A DNA stretch of 64,000 nucleotides from Atrina japonica (GCA_030159075.1 BROG01000343.1:434001-498000), one strand, 5' to 3'. Shown: positions 47,566 to 59,513, numbered from the stretch's first letter. The notes: generated by a model from the letters alone, not told the origin. Program-made: numbers and translations.

Positions 47566-50159
47566 TACTTGCATGAAGTCATGTAAATAAAAAAAAAACA
47601 TTAGGAGCAGAGTACATCTGACATAGTATCGATATTATAATTTGATCAAAGTACTGAATGTACCGATACGAGTACTGATTCAGTATACTGAAAAATATAC
47701 ATTGTGTACATATGTTTGAAAGATATTGCTGGTTAATTTCAATAAATGGTGCTGACCTTTTACTGAGGAAATGCATATTATTTCCAGAGTTTAAAAAATA
47801 GCAAAACCCTGCGTACATGACATAATTTTATTTTCAAAATAAGCTCGATTACGACAATGAAAACATAATTTTTACCATATCCTTTTACCATTTATATCAG
47901 AGATATATAAAACAGTTAGGCTTTATAAATCGGTGTTTATATCACACGTAAGTACTGGTGTATTTATTATGCTGTTATAACAAACGGCATAGATCAGCAA
48001 TATAATTATAAAGCCTTATGCTTATAAATTACATCGCTTCATCTACTATGAAAACATATGCCGAGTGTAAACCCCACATATTTGCTGATTATAATTTATA
48101 AGAGACGTTCTCACTCATAAACATAAAACATAAAATAAAACATAAAATTCTTTCTCACTTATTTTATTCAAACTTATAAGATAAGTTTTCACATATTTTT
48201 AGCGTTGCAATATCTGTACTACTATAAAAATTATTAAAACTTAAATTTCTGTTGTTAAATCATGCTATGTCTGTATTAGTTATATACTGAGCAAATTAAT
48301 CAATAAGCATTATCGGTACTTCTAAGATTTTGAACTTTGCTTGGGCGCGAATTATTCTATGACTGAGCTGAAATATATTTAAAAATGAGTTTAAGATTAA
48401 ATCAACAATGGAATAATCAACTGATTAAAAGGTTAAAAGACAATTGATTGCACTTACTGAAAGAAACATTTGATATCATCGGATATTTGTTTTTGGATTG
48501 CATGTATTTAGAATCCTGCATCATAGTTTGAAACAAATAACCGATTTATCTATAGCTGACATAAATATCGTACCTATAACAGACAGGTGGGAAAATTTCT
48601 ATATAGGGAACGGGGAATGAATTCTATACAGAAAATTTTCTCCCCTTGAGGAAGCTTTTATATAAAGACATTTTCCGGGGTAAGATTTGTTTGGCGGAAG
48701 GTTTTCTACATGACACCGGCGACAATGTGTAACATCACACTACACATATTGTCGCCTATTAGCACAAATTGTCGCCGGCTATGATATGTGCCGAAAGTAC
48801 TGTTCAAGCATCTATTTTTGTATTGTGAGATTACACATATTGTCGCCTGCGACAATGTATGCTGCAACAAGACTCTATGGATTCCACTGTTAGGCAGAGG
48901 CCTTTCTCATGTCATCTTGCTACATTTTCCAGAGCGGCAACTGTTTGAAATCTGTGTGGAAAATGCATAAATATTCTATTACGAACTCATCGTTAAAATA
49001 TTTCGTTGATAGATTAATTCGGAAGCCCGATGAGGTATTCTCTAGCTTCCAGACACAAAATCATCAATTTTCCGTGTCCAGTGTATGATTCCTAAAAATG
49101 TTCAATTTTAAAAGCCCAGTGAGTTAATCCTTACATTCCAAGTAGTTTTTATCCCAGTCAAATACTGCATTCAATTGACAGACTTATCATTTACCCAAAC
49201 TAAATTGAGTTTCAGCAAACACAAATGCATGAGCATGATGAGGGAGTCCAGGAAAGTATTTTTAAAAGCTCTGGGAAGAATTTGTCTGGATTCAAGGTGT
49301 GTTGATAATATATGTTAAAAATTGTATGCGAAAAAAGTATAACATAACAAAAAAGGACATTTTTATAAATTACAAATGAATTTTTATGCACATTTAAGTA
49401 TATTTGTGTCTTTTTGTTTTCGTTTTATTTTATGAAAACTTAAAACACTCGGATATGAATGGGTTTCATGTTGAAAAATGATAAATACTCGTCGACAGAT
49501 TGCATTTCTTACCCTTTTCTACAATCGAAAATTGAACGAGATAACCATTATTATTACTTTCAAAAATGACTCCAGGAAATTCTATTTATATCAGAACATA
49601 TCTGATTTAAAACCGACAAACCTTGAACAGAAAAATGAAACATTGAATTTGATTATTGTAAAGTGCTCATGTGCGATGTTAGCAAAGCCGCTGGTAGATG
49701 TTAATGTGCTGCGAATATAAAGTTGGTAACCATTGCTTTTGTAGTTCTTGCGAAGTTCAAGAACTTTATCGAAATTTTGAGTTCTTGTGAATTGTTTTAA
49801 TAATGCCCACAGCGAGTGGTTTGCTTTTTAACAGTCCCTTATAGGCCTACCTGGTGCATTATAAAAATCAAACGGTCAGAATGCTTTTGTATGTATTAGA
49901 GGCATTGTTTATACCAGTGTTTCATAACAAAGTCCTATCCTTTTGAACAATTATAAAGATCACTCTAGTTGTAGCTCCCAGCTATGTCAAACAGAATGTT
50001 CACATCGACTAACAAACGTTAATGAATTTATCATAAACGCTTCTAAATTTACATGTAAATAAAACATCACAATAATATTGAATTCACTCACTAGAAACTG
50101 GTTGTCTCTGTGGGGTAATTTCATTACAGTTTCAAAGTAAACATTTCCGCAGTGAATAA
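47566..50159. other. Gene-free stretch
   Basis: AT-rich; only the GGCGACAAT motif cluster (48708..48872) stands out. Confidence 0.6.
48708..48872. repeat. Cluster of GGCGACAATRTG inverted motifs
   Basis: Five occurrences of (C)GGCGACAAT or its reverse complement ATTGTCGCC within 165 bp, in alternating orientation. Confidence 0.75.
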
Positions 50160-50330
50160 GTTTACAAGGGAAATACAAATTCTTCCTTTTGCGTTGGGGT
50201 CTTTCAAAAGGTGTTCCGTACAGAGTTCTTCACTTCCGGGATAGTACTTGTCCTTCGTCAAGAAAGTAGCTAAAACGCAGCAGTTCATCATTTTGGGGAA
50301 TAGACAGACGGAAATGAAGGAGACTAGCAA
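50160..50330 (-). CDS. Possible small first exon (unrecognised)
   Basis: The minus-strand frame MMNCCVLATFLTKDKYYPGS...KDPNAKGRICISLV starts at an ATG in fair context and has balanced, protein-like composition. A donor-like GTAAAC sits near 50165. No second exon, homologue or promoter was found, so this is weak. Confidence 0.2.
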
Positions 50331-50479
50331 GAAGTAATCAAGAAGGGGTAAAAACTAAATTCGAAAATTGGTGGTAACGAGATTGTTTCATCCCGATCCA
50401 CACAATCTAGAACGCATTGCTAGCCGACTGGCACATATTTTCAGCCCAAATACGAGCTCCTGTGCCCCCGAAAGGTATT

Positions 50480-51260
50480 TTCAGCAATTTGGTTGGGTTA
50501 GATCCCCTTGCTCTAAGTGGGTTGGACCCCTTTCAAAAATGTATCACATAGAGGGTACCTCATTTCGGGACTCTTTTTCATAGTGCTCTATGGTTCTAGG
50601 GGATTTGGATTATTTCTTAATTTTACATTGACATATTGAGCTAACCTCTCATAGTTTGTTTGTTTTGTTTATTTAATGCTGTTTAAAGTCCCACTCAACG
50701 TACCTACTACGACATGGGACCTCGATTTTTACTGTCTCATCCGAAGGACAGGAAACCAACCTTCCGCCGGCTGGACTCGAACTCACGACCTCACGATCAA
50801 TAGTCGAGCGCGCTACCGACTGAGCCAGACCGGCTCCTCTCGTAGTTAGACTGTGTTGGAAAATATTCTAGTACATGTATAGCCTGGATGGACCTTTGAA
50901 ATTGGCACAGTTTGCAACCCCTTTCAAAAATGTATCACAAAGGGGGTACCTCATTTCGAGACACTTTCTATACATAGTGTTCTACGGGTCATTGAGATTT
51001 GAACTATACCTTGATTTCACGTTTACATACTGGGCTAACGTCTCATATTTAACCTATAGTGGGAAATACAGCGGACCTGAAATTAACATAAATAGCAAAT
51101 ATAAAAAGGGATACGCTTTGGGGATTTGAGGATTTGGACTATATCTTAATCATACTTTTACATATAAGCTTAACCTTTCATAGTTAAGCCATAGTGGAAA
51201 ATATCTTAGTATAGCCTTGGCGGACATCTGAAATTAGCATAAAGCGCAAGTATCACAAAA
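50480..51260. repeat. Diverged tandem repeat (two to three units)
   Basis: The words ccctttcaaaaatgtatcac, ggtacctcatttcg and tctcatagtt recur at about 50530/50920 and 50640/51030/51175. The first unit is split by the SINE at 50657..50835. Confidence 0.75.
50657..50835 (-). mobile_element. tRNA-derived SINE, family C, with target duplication
   Basis: Same head as 38143..38400 (gctaccgactgagccag) and an internally deleted body. It is flanked by cctctcatagtt (50645..50656) and cctctcgtagtt (50836..50847), an 11/12-bp duplication. It is inserted into the first unit of a ~390-bp tandem repeat. Confidence 0.88.
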
Positions 51261-51409
51261 GTGTGGGGTTGTATTGCCCATTTTACATAAGATGTCGGGG
51301 CGGAGTAAACTTTGATAACATACAAATGATTCTACTCACTTTTCTGTTACGACAAGCTGCACGGGAAAAACGTTTTATTCTTCACTGGATACTCTCTTAT
51401 GTATGTTTA

Positions 51410-51570
51410 CAAGTACAAAGTACATTGTACAAGTATGTTACTCTGGCTAATTTAATTTTAATATTATGCTTTATACCTAAATTTAATCTCGTCCAGGTCA
51501 AGAAAGGGTACTGATGACTCCACCCCGCCATGTTATATTGATTTTACTTATACCTCATTCCGGGTTGTTA
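51410..51570 (+). repeat. Dispersed repeat R3, copy 2
   Basis: See the 2.4-kb copy: same order of words, moderate divergence. Confidence 0.55.
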
Positions 51571-53024
51571 TCTCAAAAATTGGATTGAAGTTGGCAGTCT
51601 CAAGAACAAACAAGTAGAGATGAAGCCTTTATCATTTCTTAATTCAGTATGCAAGGAAGTGAGAAGTTGCCAACATTATATAAAAAAGTTGTTGAAATGC
51701 GACTCTTTTATCTGGGCTTACTATCAAAACAAGGCAGTCGATGAAGTTTGTAGAACGTGATGTTTTCCAGCACATTGAAGTATGTTATTCCCATCGTAAA
51801 TCTACACGTTCTGTAGCAATGTGATTATAGAAAAATCAGATGTCACTCATACGCCTTGAACAATTCTGGTAATCAACAATATTTGACGTATTGTGTTCTA
51901 AGATATGCCATAAGATATACAAAGAAAAAAAGTGTGACAAATACAAAATACATTAAGACCGACTTGATAACTAAATTTGACTATCTCATTTTTGTCAGAA
52001 ATAACAAGTTTGTATCTCAGTTTTACATTATGGTGAGAGCAATCATACATACTTATACTGATTATAGAGGAAAACAAGTTAATGCACAACTTTTAAGGTC
52101 ATGTGTATAGGAACTTAATCCACGTAAATTTAAAGATCAAATTAGGACAAAGTGGATTAAATTTTCATTTGCAATTGAATTTACTCAATTTTCCCTTCAT
52201 GAATACAAGAGCTTTCTCATATTAGGAAGGGATTGTTTATATATATATAAAAACAATTCTCCTTTGCGAACAATTAATCGCCCCTAGTAGTCTATTAAGT
52301 GGGAGAAAGGTACAATGGGGTGTACAAATAATTATCATCGATTTTTTTTCTTAATTTTGTTTACTAATTCATAATGAATGAATAAATTTATTGAATGAGT
52401 GATCTGACACTTTCGTGGGTATATATCGGATATTTATACATTCAAGAGTTATGCCCCTTTCCTCAATTTAATTTTTTCCATCAGCTATCCTATTTATTAT
52501 AAAAACAGTCGTTTATTTTCAAAACTCATCTTTTTCTAGCTAACTTGGTAAATTTGATCTACAGTCACGGTATCCATATATGTGTTTTTCTATGCTTTTA
52601 TTACAATTGGTGACTAAAGAAGAGAAAATATTGAAAACCGTGCCTCCAAAATATCAAATTTTTATCACACATTAATTTTAAATTTGGTCATTGCAAAAAT
52701 TTAAGTCATTAAATCGTTTGAAATATTTTTTCTGTAAATGATGAATTCAGATTAGTTAACATTAAAACAAGTTGTGGGTATATAGCGAAGATATGGCCAC
52801 CTTGAGGTATGTCTAAATTGAGTATTTTAGAGTAAACGCTTTTCCACTAATAAGACTACAGACTCACTTGATCTTGAGTGTAACCTTCGATATGATCTGG
52901 ACCTTTACTGGTCACATACAACTGAACTTTTCCTTTAAGTTTCACAAAATTACCATATAAAATAATACGGATAGACTTTTGATTTAAAAGAAAACAAAGA
53001 TCATATAGACGATGACATAACAGT
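51571..53024. other. Gene-free stretch
   Basis: AT-rich sequence without recognised features; frames of up to 84 codons have no family signature. Confidence 0.6.
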
Positions 53025-53200
53025 TCTACTCACGTGCATTATAAATATAATGAGACTTGGTTACGATAACTATTGTAAAGAATGTAGGTCACGCAATCTA
53101 TTACTAATTCTTATGGCGAATTCTGGAATACAATATTTCTCAAGTTAATTTTCGGCTAAGACAAAAAAGGTGAAGTTTTATGTTCATTGTAGATCTGTAA
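53025..53200 (+). repeat. Repeat shared with 62.66-62.85 kb
   Basis: Contains ctactcacgtgcattataaa and taaagaatgtaggtcacg. The 109-codon minus-strand frame overlapping and following it (53140..53469) is probably not a gene. Confidence 0.65.
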
Positions 53201-53469
53201 AACCAAAACTTGTACAGTGTAACAAAGGTAATCAGGTTGCACATCCTAGACCATTTACCATCTGTCTGGGCATAGAACTGTGCGTGTTGATAATACCCCG
53301 CCTCTTTAAATTTGGTGGGACCGAGGATTAAAACAGGAAACTTTGTGTTGAAGTTCTGGCACTCTACCACACTCGGACTAATCCAGACGACTATATTTAA
53401 AGTGTCAAACGGTCGACGGTTTCTTAGATTGACTGAACGTGCATATGAATCTATTTTAACAAAGGGCAA

Positions 53470-55317
53470 GTAACTCTTTCTATATACATTTTTTAAAATA
53501 GTATGCTCTTCTGGGACGGTGTTATCTCAATTTCTGTGTTATACATCCAGAAATATCACAATTTGAAAATAAAATTATTTGTATTTCTAAATATTTATTT
53601 TAAAGATTAATATGTATGATTTATTGAAATACTCAAAAGCAAATTCGACATCTCTTTTCTCTTGAAATGATTTAGTATAAGGGTCATTATCAAAAAATGT
53701 AGATATTTGTGTGATAGTACAAATGTCTTTATATTTTGTGGTGTCAGTGATTTAAACGTCTTCATGTTTTACTTATAGGCATGAACAAAAATAGTTTTCT
53801 AACAAGATAGGATATATTTTTGTTATATCATGAGATTTTTAGGCTTTAAAATGGTCAAATTCAGTATAAAACATGTGTGACTTGGCCGTGGTATGAAGGA
53901 TTTATCTAATTATTTGTTTAAAAAAGCATATATTTTAATTTTTATTTTGCATATGTTTTCTTCTATCACATGTGTTTTGTTTTAAATAACATATCATTTT
54001 GATAGAACTATTACAGATTCGAGTGAAAATTTTTGTGAAAACCTATGTGCTTTTCGCCGTGTCCTTTGTGTTACTGGGTTGAACATCAAGTAAGTAATTG
54101 TTATCTCCCTTATTACAAAACCTAAATAATAGTTCCCCCTCTGAAGTACTACTTCCTTTCAGGAATTATGGGTATTAGAGCAGACAGCATGTTTATTTCT
54201 TAGCATCAAATTTAGCATCAAAGGTATCTAAAGCGATAACGTAATTTTTAATCGTGTCCTAAAAGTTACTGCTCTTTCAAGCACTAATCATAAAAATGTA
54301 GAACCAAGCTTGTGACCAGTATTCCATCTTGTTATATAGTTAATATATCAGGTTGATCCTTTGGGCCAGGGAGAATTCATTTTAAACAAAATTATAAATA
54401 CCAATGAATATGTCCCTTGTGATACAGTCACTTGTGTTACCAAGAAAAAGGTAAAATTTGCCATTTTGTGTGTGTACATTCATATTGGGATACAAATTTG
54501 ATAAAATAGACTATAGAGACCTATAACTTGGTTTATCACAGTAAAATTTATCTATTCTTTGAAAAAAAAATGTTACAAAAATTACCTTTAACAGAAGTGT
54601 ATAGTAATTTACTAAAATGTTTTGGTAACACAAAGGACGGGGTATATTTTTTCATTTTTCGAAAATTTTCAAGTTCAAAGTTAATGTTTAGTATTCGTTT
54701 CTAACATTTGAATATCAGAATGTTTCAGTTAAATAAAATTTGAATAAAAATGAGTTACTTAATTATTCAAGAAAACAAAATTTAATTTTTTTTTTAATTT
54801 TTTTGATAATGACCCATAAACGACAAAGGTTTTGAAAAAGTCCTGAGGTAGGTAGAAATAGTTAACTTTAAGGTACTAGTATTTTTATTTATGTAAATCA
54901 TGACTACAAGAAATTGTTAATGTCAGGTTTAGGTGTATATATCAAAATAAATTTGCCCGACTCATGATAAATTTTGCAAAAGTTTATCAGCATTTAAATG
55001 ACATTTTTTAAAAATTGCCATTGAAGTGTAAATCTTTTTTACAAACCAAGTGTATTGTTATTCTCATACGTATGGCATATAATTTATTTCACTCCCGTAA
55101 CACATTCTATAATTATTAAACTGCAGCTATTTGTACCCAATACTGGTTGCATAGTTTAATATCAACTCCGATACAGTGTTTAAAAACAGATATTTCGTAC
55201 ATGACAAAAATTACACAATAATTTATCATAAATTAAATATGAAAGTACAAAATAAAATGTGTACTATAATACAATAATTGGAAATCTTTCAATAAAATCG
55301 AGCGATCAGCTGATCTA
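53470..55317. other. Gene-free stretch
   Basis: Very AT-rich, no recognised feature before the CA microsatellite. Confidence 0.6.
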
Positions 55318-55370
55318 CACACACGCACGCACGCACGCACAAACACACACACACACACACACACACACAG
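55318..55370. repeat. (CA)n / (CACG)n microsatellite
   Basis: Four ACGC units followed by about 14 CA units. Confidence 0.96.
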
Positions 55371-56037
55371 CAACAGGCTTCGTCACACCAAGAAAAAACG
55401 ATTGGATTCAAGCATTGATTTTCGTAACAATTCACCAAGATATCAAAGATATCATCAAATTGTTTTTATTATTTTATTATAAATGAGTCCCACTTTAAAG
55501 TGACCAACATTTACAGGGTGCAAAATATGAGGCGCCGTTTTACTTTTTAATACCAGTTCGAATAGGTGATATCACTTATTCTAAAAGTTGATATCACTGA
55601 TTCGAATAGGTGCGAATAGGTGATATCACGTTTATAATTTCTTAAGTGATATCACTTATACGAATCAGTGATATCAACTATTCTATTGAGTGATATCACC
55701 AATTCTAATGAGTGATATCACCTATTCGAATGATTTATATCCCCTATTTAAATGAATGAGTGATATCAGCTACTCGAATAAGTGATATCACCTATTCGTT
55801 TTGTAAAGTGATATCACCTATTTGAATAGGTGATATCACTTATGAGTCAATGCCAAAGAATGCTTCCTACACAAAAGTTAAATATATTCCTGGGTCTGAC
55901 AAAAATATGACTTGTGTCATCTTGGGCATTATTTTTTGTTGTTGTTTTCTTACATTCGGTCCAAATAATTATATAGGGTGTTTTAAGTTCAACCACTTTA
56001 AAAACAATTTTGTACGGAAATCGGACCCTACTTCAAA

Positions 56038-56163
56038 ATGGCAGGAGTCCGCGGTTTGGTTTCGGCGGCTCTGTCTGCTTTGAATGCTGAACTCCAAATC
56101 CTACAACAGACACGGGAGACGATTTCGATTCTGCAGCGCTGCGCCTTTATCAGGATATCGTAA
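56038..56163 (+). other. Non-repetitive block inside FB-B with 41-codon frame
   Basis: An ATG in good context (aaaATGG) opens 41 codons (MAGVRGLVSAALSALNAEL...) ending TAA. It is GC-richer than the surrounding repeat. A related block in inverted orientation lies at about 57345..57430 (shared core attctgcagcgctgc and flanking words). It may be captured host or transposon sequence; I do not recognise the peptide. Confidence 0.5.
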
Positions 56164-57344
56164 TACCGTCTTTTTCACTTTGTTCTTCCATAGATATAGG
56201 TGATATTCACTACAGATCTACATTTATCAAACAGATGGGGAGCATAAGGTTTTTACTGTTTCGATGTTTGAAAACGTAATACCACTTACTCGAATGGGTG
56301 ATATCACTTATTCGATTTAAACAGTGATATCACCTTTTCGAATTATAAAAACGTATAGAAAAGTGATATTTCCTATTTGAAAGAGTGATATTACCTATTC
56401 GAAAGAGTGATATCACTTATACGAATAGGTGATATCACTTATTCGTTTTTATAAGTTACTCTTTCGAATAGGTGATATCACTCTTTCAAATTGGAGATAT
56501 CTCTTACTCGGATAGGTGATATCGCTTATTGAATAAGTGATATCACCTACTCGAAAGAGTGATATCACTAACTGGTATTAAAAAGAAAAACGACGCCCCA
56601 TATATAAGTTATATCACTCTTTCGAATAAGTGATATCATTCTTTCAAATAGGAGATATCATTTATTCGAATGGTGATATCACTTATTCGGTATTCCAATG
56701 GTGATATCTATGAGCGCCGTTTTACTTTTTAATACATGTTAGTGATATCACTTATTCGTTTTGTAGAATGATATCACCTATTCGAATTATAAACACGTAT
56801 AAAAAGTGATATCGCCTATTTGAAAGAGTGATATTACCTATTGGAAAGAGTGATATCACTGATTCGTTTTTATAAGTGATATCACTTATTCGTATAAGTG
56901 ATATCACTCTTTTAAATAGGAGATATTACTTATTCGAATGGGTGATATCACTTATTCGGTATTCCAATGACTGATATCATCCCTTCGAATAGGCGATATC
57001 ACTTATTGAATGATATCACTAACTGGTATTAAAAAGAAAAACGACGCCCCATATATAAGTTATATCACTCTTTCGAATAAGTGATATCATTCTTTCCAAT
57101 GGGTGATATCTATGGGGCGCCGTTTTACATTTTAATACCAGTTAGTGATATCACTCTTTCGAATAGGTGATATCACTTGTTTAATAAGTGATATCACCCA
57201 TTGGAATATCGAATAAGTGATATTACCTATTCGAATAAGTGATATCTCCTATTTGAAAGAAAGATATCACCTATTCAAAAGACTGATATTATACGAATAA
57301 GTGATATCAAACATAAAACCGAATAAGTGATATCATATTCGTAT

Positions 57345-57430
57345 AAGAAGAACCAAGTGCAAAGGACGACATTACGGATCGTGATAAAGATGCAGCGCTG
57401 CAGAATCGGAATCATCTCTCGTGTCACTTT
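57345..57430 (-). other. Inverted counterpart of the 56.04-56.17 kb block
   Basis: The reverse complement aligns with 56110..56195 through acacgRgagaYgattYcgat, tctgcagcgctgc and ctttatcaYgat. It therefore forms a second, inner inverted repeat of FB-B. Confidence 0.7.
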
Positions 57431-57856
57431 ACAAAACGAATACGTAATATCACTTAGTCCAATAAGTGATATCACATATTCGAGTAGGTGATATCTTTCA
57501 TTCCAATAGGAGATATCACTCATTCGTATAATGAGTAAATTTTGAGTGATATGAGTGATATCACCTATTCGAATAAGTGACATTACCTATTAGAAAGAGT
57601 TATATTACTCACTGGTATTAAAAAGTAAAACGGCTGCCCATAGATATCACCCATTATTGAATAAGTGATATCACCTATTCGAAAGAGTGATATCACTAAC
57701 TGTTATTAGAAATAAAACGGCATCCCATAGCAAAATGCTTGTTAAATTGCTTTTTAAAGGATATGACAAATTTATAGTTCTGCTTCAGATTGAAAACTAA
57801 TTTCCAAAGTACTACAGTAGTTATAGGCAGCTCTATGGCGGGTATTTGAATTTTAG

Positions 57857-58117
57857 CCGCTAGGGGGCGCCACGTGTGGCGCTGTTTCATGACGTCATCA
57901 GAATGCTGACTTCTGATTGGTCAATTCAAATGCCCGCCATGGAGACGCCTTTGACGTCATAACCGGAAGTAAGTCATGCCGGAAGTGAGGTCATACCGGA
58001 AGTGCGTCATACCGAAAGTAATGTCCTGTTGTCATGGCAATAAGGAGAAAGAGCCAATCGTTGAGTTTGGAGGCGTGTCTATGACCGGAAGTGACAGGTT
58101 GTGGGGGAGGCCATCTT
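57857..58117 (+). promoter_or_regulatory. Dense transcription-factor motif cluster, promoter-like
   Basis: In order: CTCF-like CCGCTAGGGGGCGC (57857..57870), E-box CACGTG (57871..57876), CRE TGACGTCA (57890..57897), inverted CCAAT (57915..57920), a second CRE (57952..57959), ETS CCGGAAGT at 57963, 57979, 57996 and 58085, and YY1-type CCATCTT (58111..58117). The block is clearly more GC/CpG-rich than its surroundings. This set is typical of TATA-less promoters. No gene is recognisable downstream, so it may drive a non-coding transcript or be the control region of a retroelement. The direction is inferred from the ETS/YY1 side. Confidence 0.5.
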
Positions 58118-58389
58118 GGCTAACGAGCAAATGAGAGCCTTCTTTACAAGAAGTTGGAGTCACAAGAGAACATAAGGGGTGACGTGAGTTCACGAGAAGT
58201 CAACGGTTAGAGAGAGAAGTTGGGTATTTCCAGTTTTGGGTTGAGAGTGAATCTTATTTTAGAACCGAAACTTTTGGTTTTTTCAGGTTTGTGAAACCAG
58301 TAGTAGGTGTCGGCGAGAGTGGTGTATCAAGTGCGCAAGCGCGAGAAGCGGCAGGCCGAGCTCGAGTCAAGCTTGAACATGTTGTACTA

Positions 58390-58610
58390 AGACAGATTAC
58401 TCTGTATAGACTGTATAGGTGGAACAAAAGGGAGATTACTCTGTATAGACTGTATAGATGGAACAAAGGGGAGATCACTGTGTATAGACCCTATAGGTGA
58501 AACATCACTCTGTATAGCCTCTATAGGTGAAACAAAGGGAGAACACTCTGTATAGACTATAGGGGTGGAACAAAGGGACGATGACTCTATATGGACTGTA
58601 TGTACTAAAC
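58390..58610. repeat. About 39-bp minisatellite
   Basis: Five to six degenerate copies of actctgtatagactgtatag followed by gtggaacaaaagggagatt. Confidence 0.85.
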
Positions 58611-58734
58611 CCGAGAGGGAGGGTGGGTAGTGATACAGGAAGTATAGGGATGGTGGCCATCTTGGCTATGGAATCATGGGATATCTAGTTTTTTCAGAGA
58701 CTGACTAATCTCACGGCAGGAGAGAGGACCATAG

Positions 58735-59040
58735 AACATGAAAGTGTAACGTACTCGAAGTTTGAAAAAGTGATCAAGTGTGTGTGTGTCGTTCTCAAAG
58801 TTTGTCAAAGTGATCAAGTGTTTGTATCGTTCTCAAAGTTTGCAACGTTCTAAGTAATAAAGTCTCAAAGTGACACAAGTGACAAAGTGACACGAGTGAC
58901 AAAGTGACACAAATTGCGAAGTATGAAGTTGTTCACTTACGTCGTTTCAACAAGTATCAAAGTTCAGACGGTGAAAACAATATCTGTATTATTTTATATT
59001 GTTTCTTGTACTACTGTAAATAAAATAAAAAAATAAACAC
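58735..59040. repeat. Short-repeat block ending in A-rich AATAAA run
   Basis: Repeats of caaagtttgnnaaagtgatcaag and of acaaagtgacacragtg run to 58925. An A-rich stretch with several AATAAA hexamers follows at 59020..59040, which could terminate a plus-strand transcript from the motif cluster. Confidence 0.45.
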
Positions 59041-59308
59041 TCACCCAGAGGAATTTTTCTGACGATGTTGACTCTTTGAGCTTCGGAAGCCAAATGAGCT
59101 CTCAGAGGTCTAGCTGAACCTATTCTCAAGCTTTTTAAGTTACTATTTTTAGAATTGACTAGTTTGAATTTCTATCTAATAAAATTTTATCGATCCAGTA
59201 AAAGAACTAGAAATGTTCACATTTACTAGACTTGCCACTACAGTATAACACAACACATACAAAAAAATGCATACTTTCAGTTAAGGTTTCTTTTCGAATA
59301 AGATGAAT

Positions 59309-59324
59309 GGCCCTTAAAAGGGCC
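59309..59324 (-). terminator. Histone-type mRNA 3' stem-loop
   Basis: GGCCCTTTTAAGGGCC on the minus strand fits the metazoan histone consensus GGYYYTTYTNARRRCC at every position. It is preceded by an A/C-rich AAAACCAAT and followed by ATTCA. The purine run AAAAGAAA lies about 15 nt further on, like the U7-binding downstream element. No histone coding sequence is visible upstream; the gag relic ends 190 bp before it. Confidence 0.7.
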
Positions 59325-59513
59325 ATTGGTTTTCGGGTTAAAAACCCTGTGCTTTACAGACACCGACAAAACACCATCTTCGGCCTTCTGGCATCAGCTC
59401 TTTTGCTCAGCTACACGTAGTGACGTACCATCTTAATAATCCAGCCTTCTGTCGATCATAGAACTCCCACTCCTGGGACGCCATCTTTAGTTTTTTAAGG
59501 ATGTACCAGGGTT

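Larger units (their letters stand above)
55526..57729. mobile_element. Foldback-like element FB-B (2204 bp)
   Basis: The terminal inverted repeats start TATGAGGCGCCGTTTTACTT (left) and, in reverse complement from the right, TATGGGATGCCGTTTTATTT. The interior is dozens of copies of the palindrome GTGATATCAC spaced by CTATTCGAATA-type linkers in both orientations. Inner copies of the terminal sequence occur near 56560-56605, 56710-56750, 57010-57055, 57113-57155 and 57600-57645, so the element is compound. GCAAAA flanks both ends (55520..55525, 57730..57735). Related flanking sequence at 63.2-63.4 kb lacks the insertion. Confidence 0.85.

Noticed and set aside
53140..53469. 109-codon minus-strand gene
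   Set aside because: Overlaps a dispersed repeat shared with 62.7 kb and shows no family features; not conserved in that copy.
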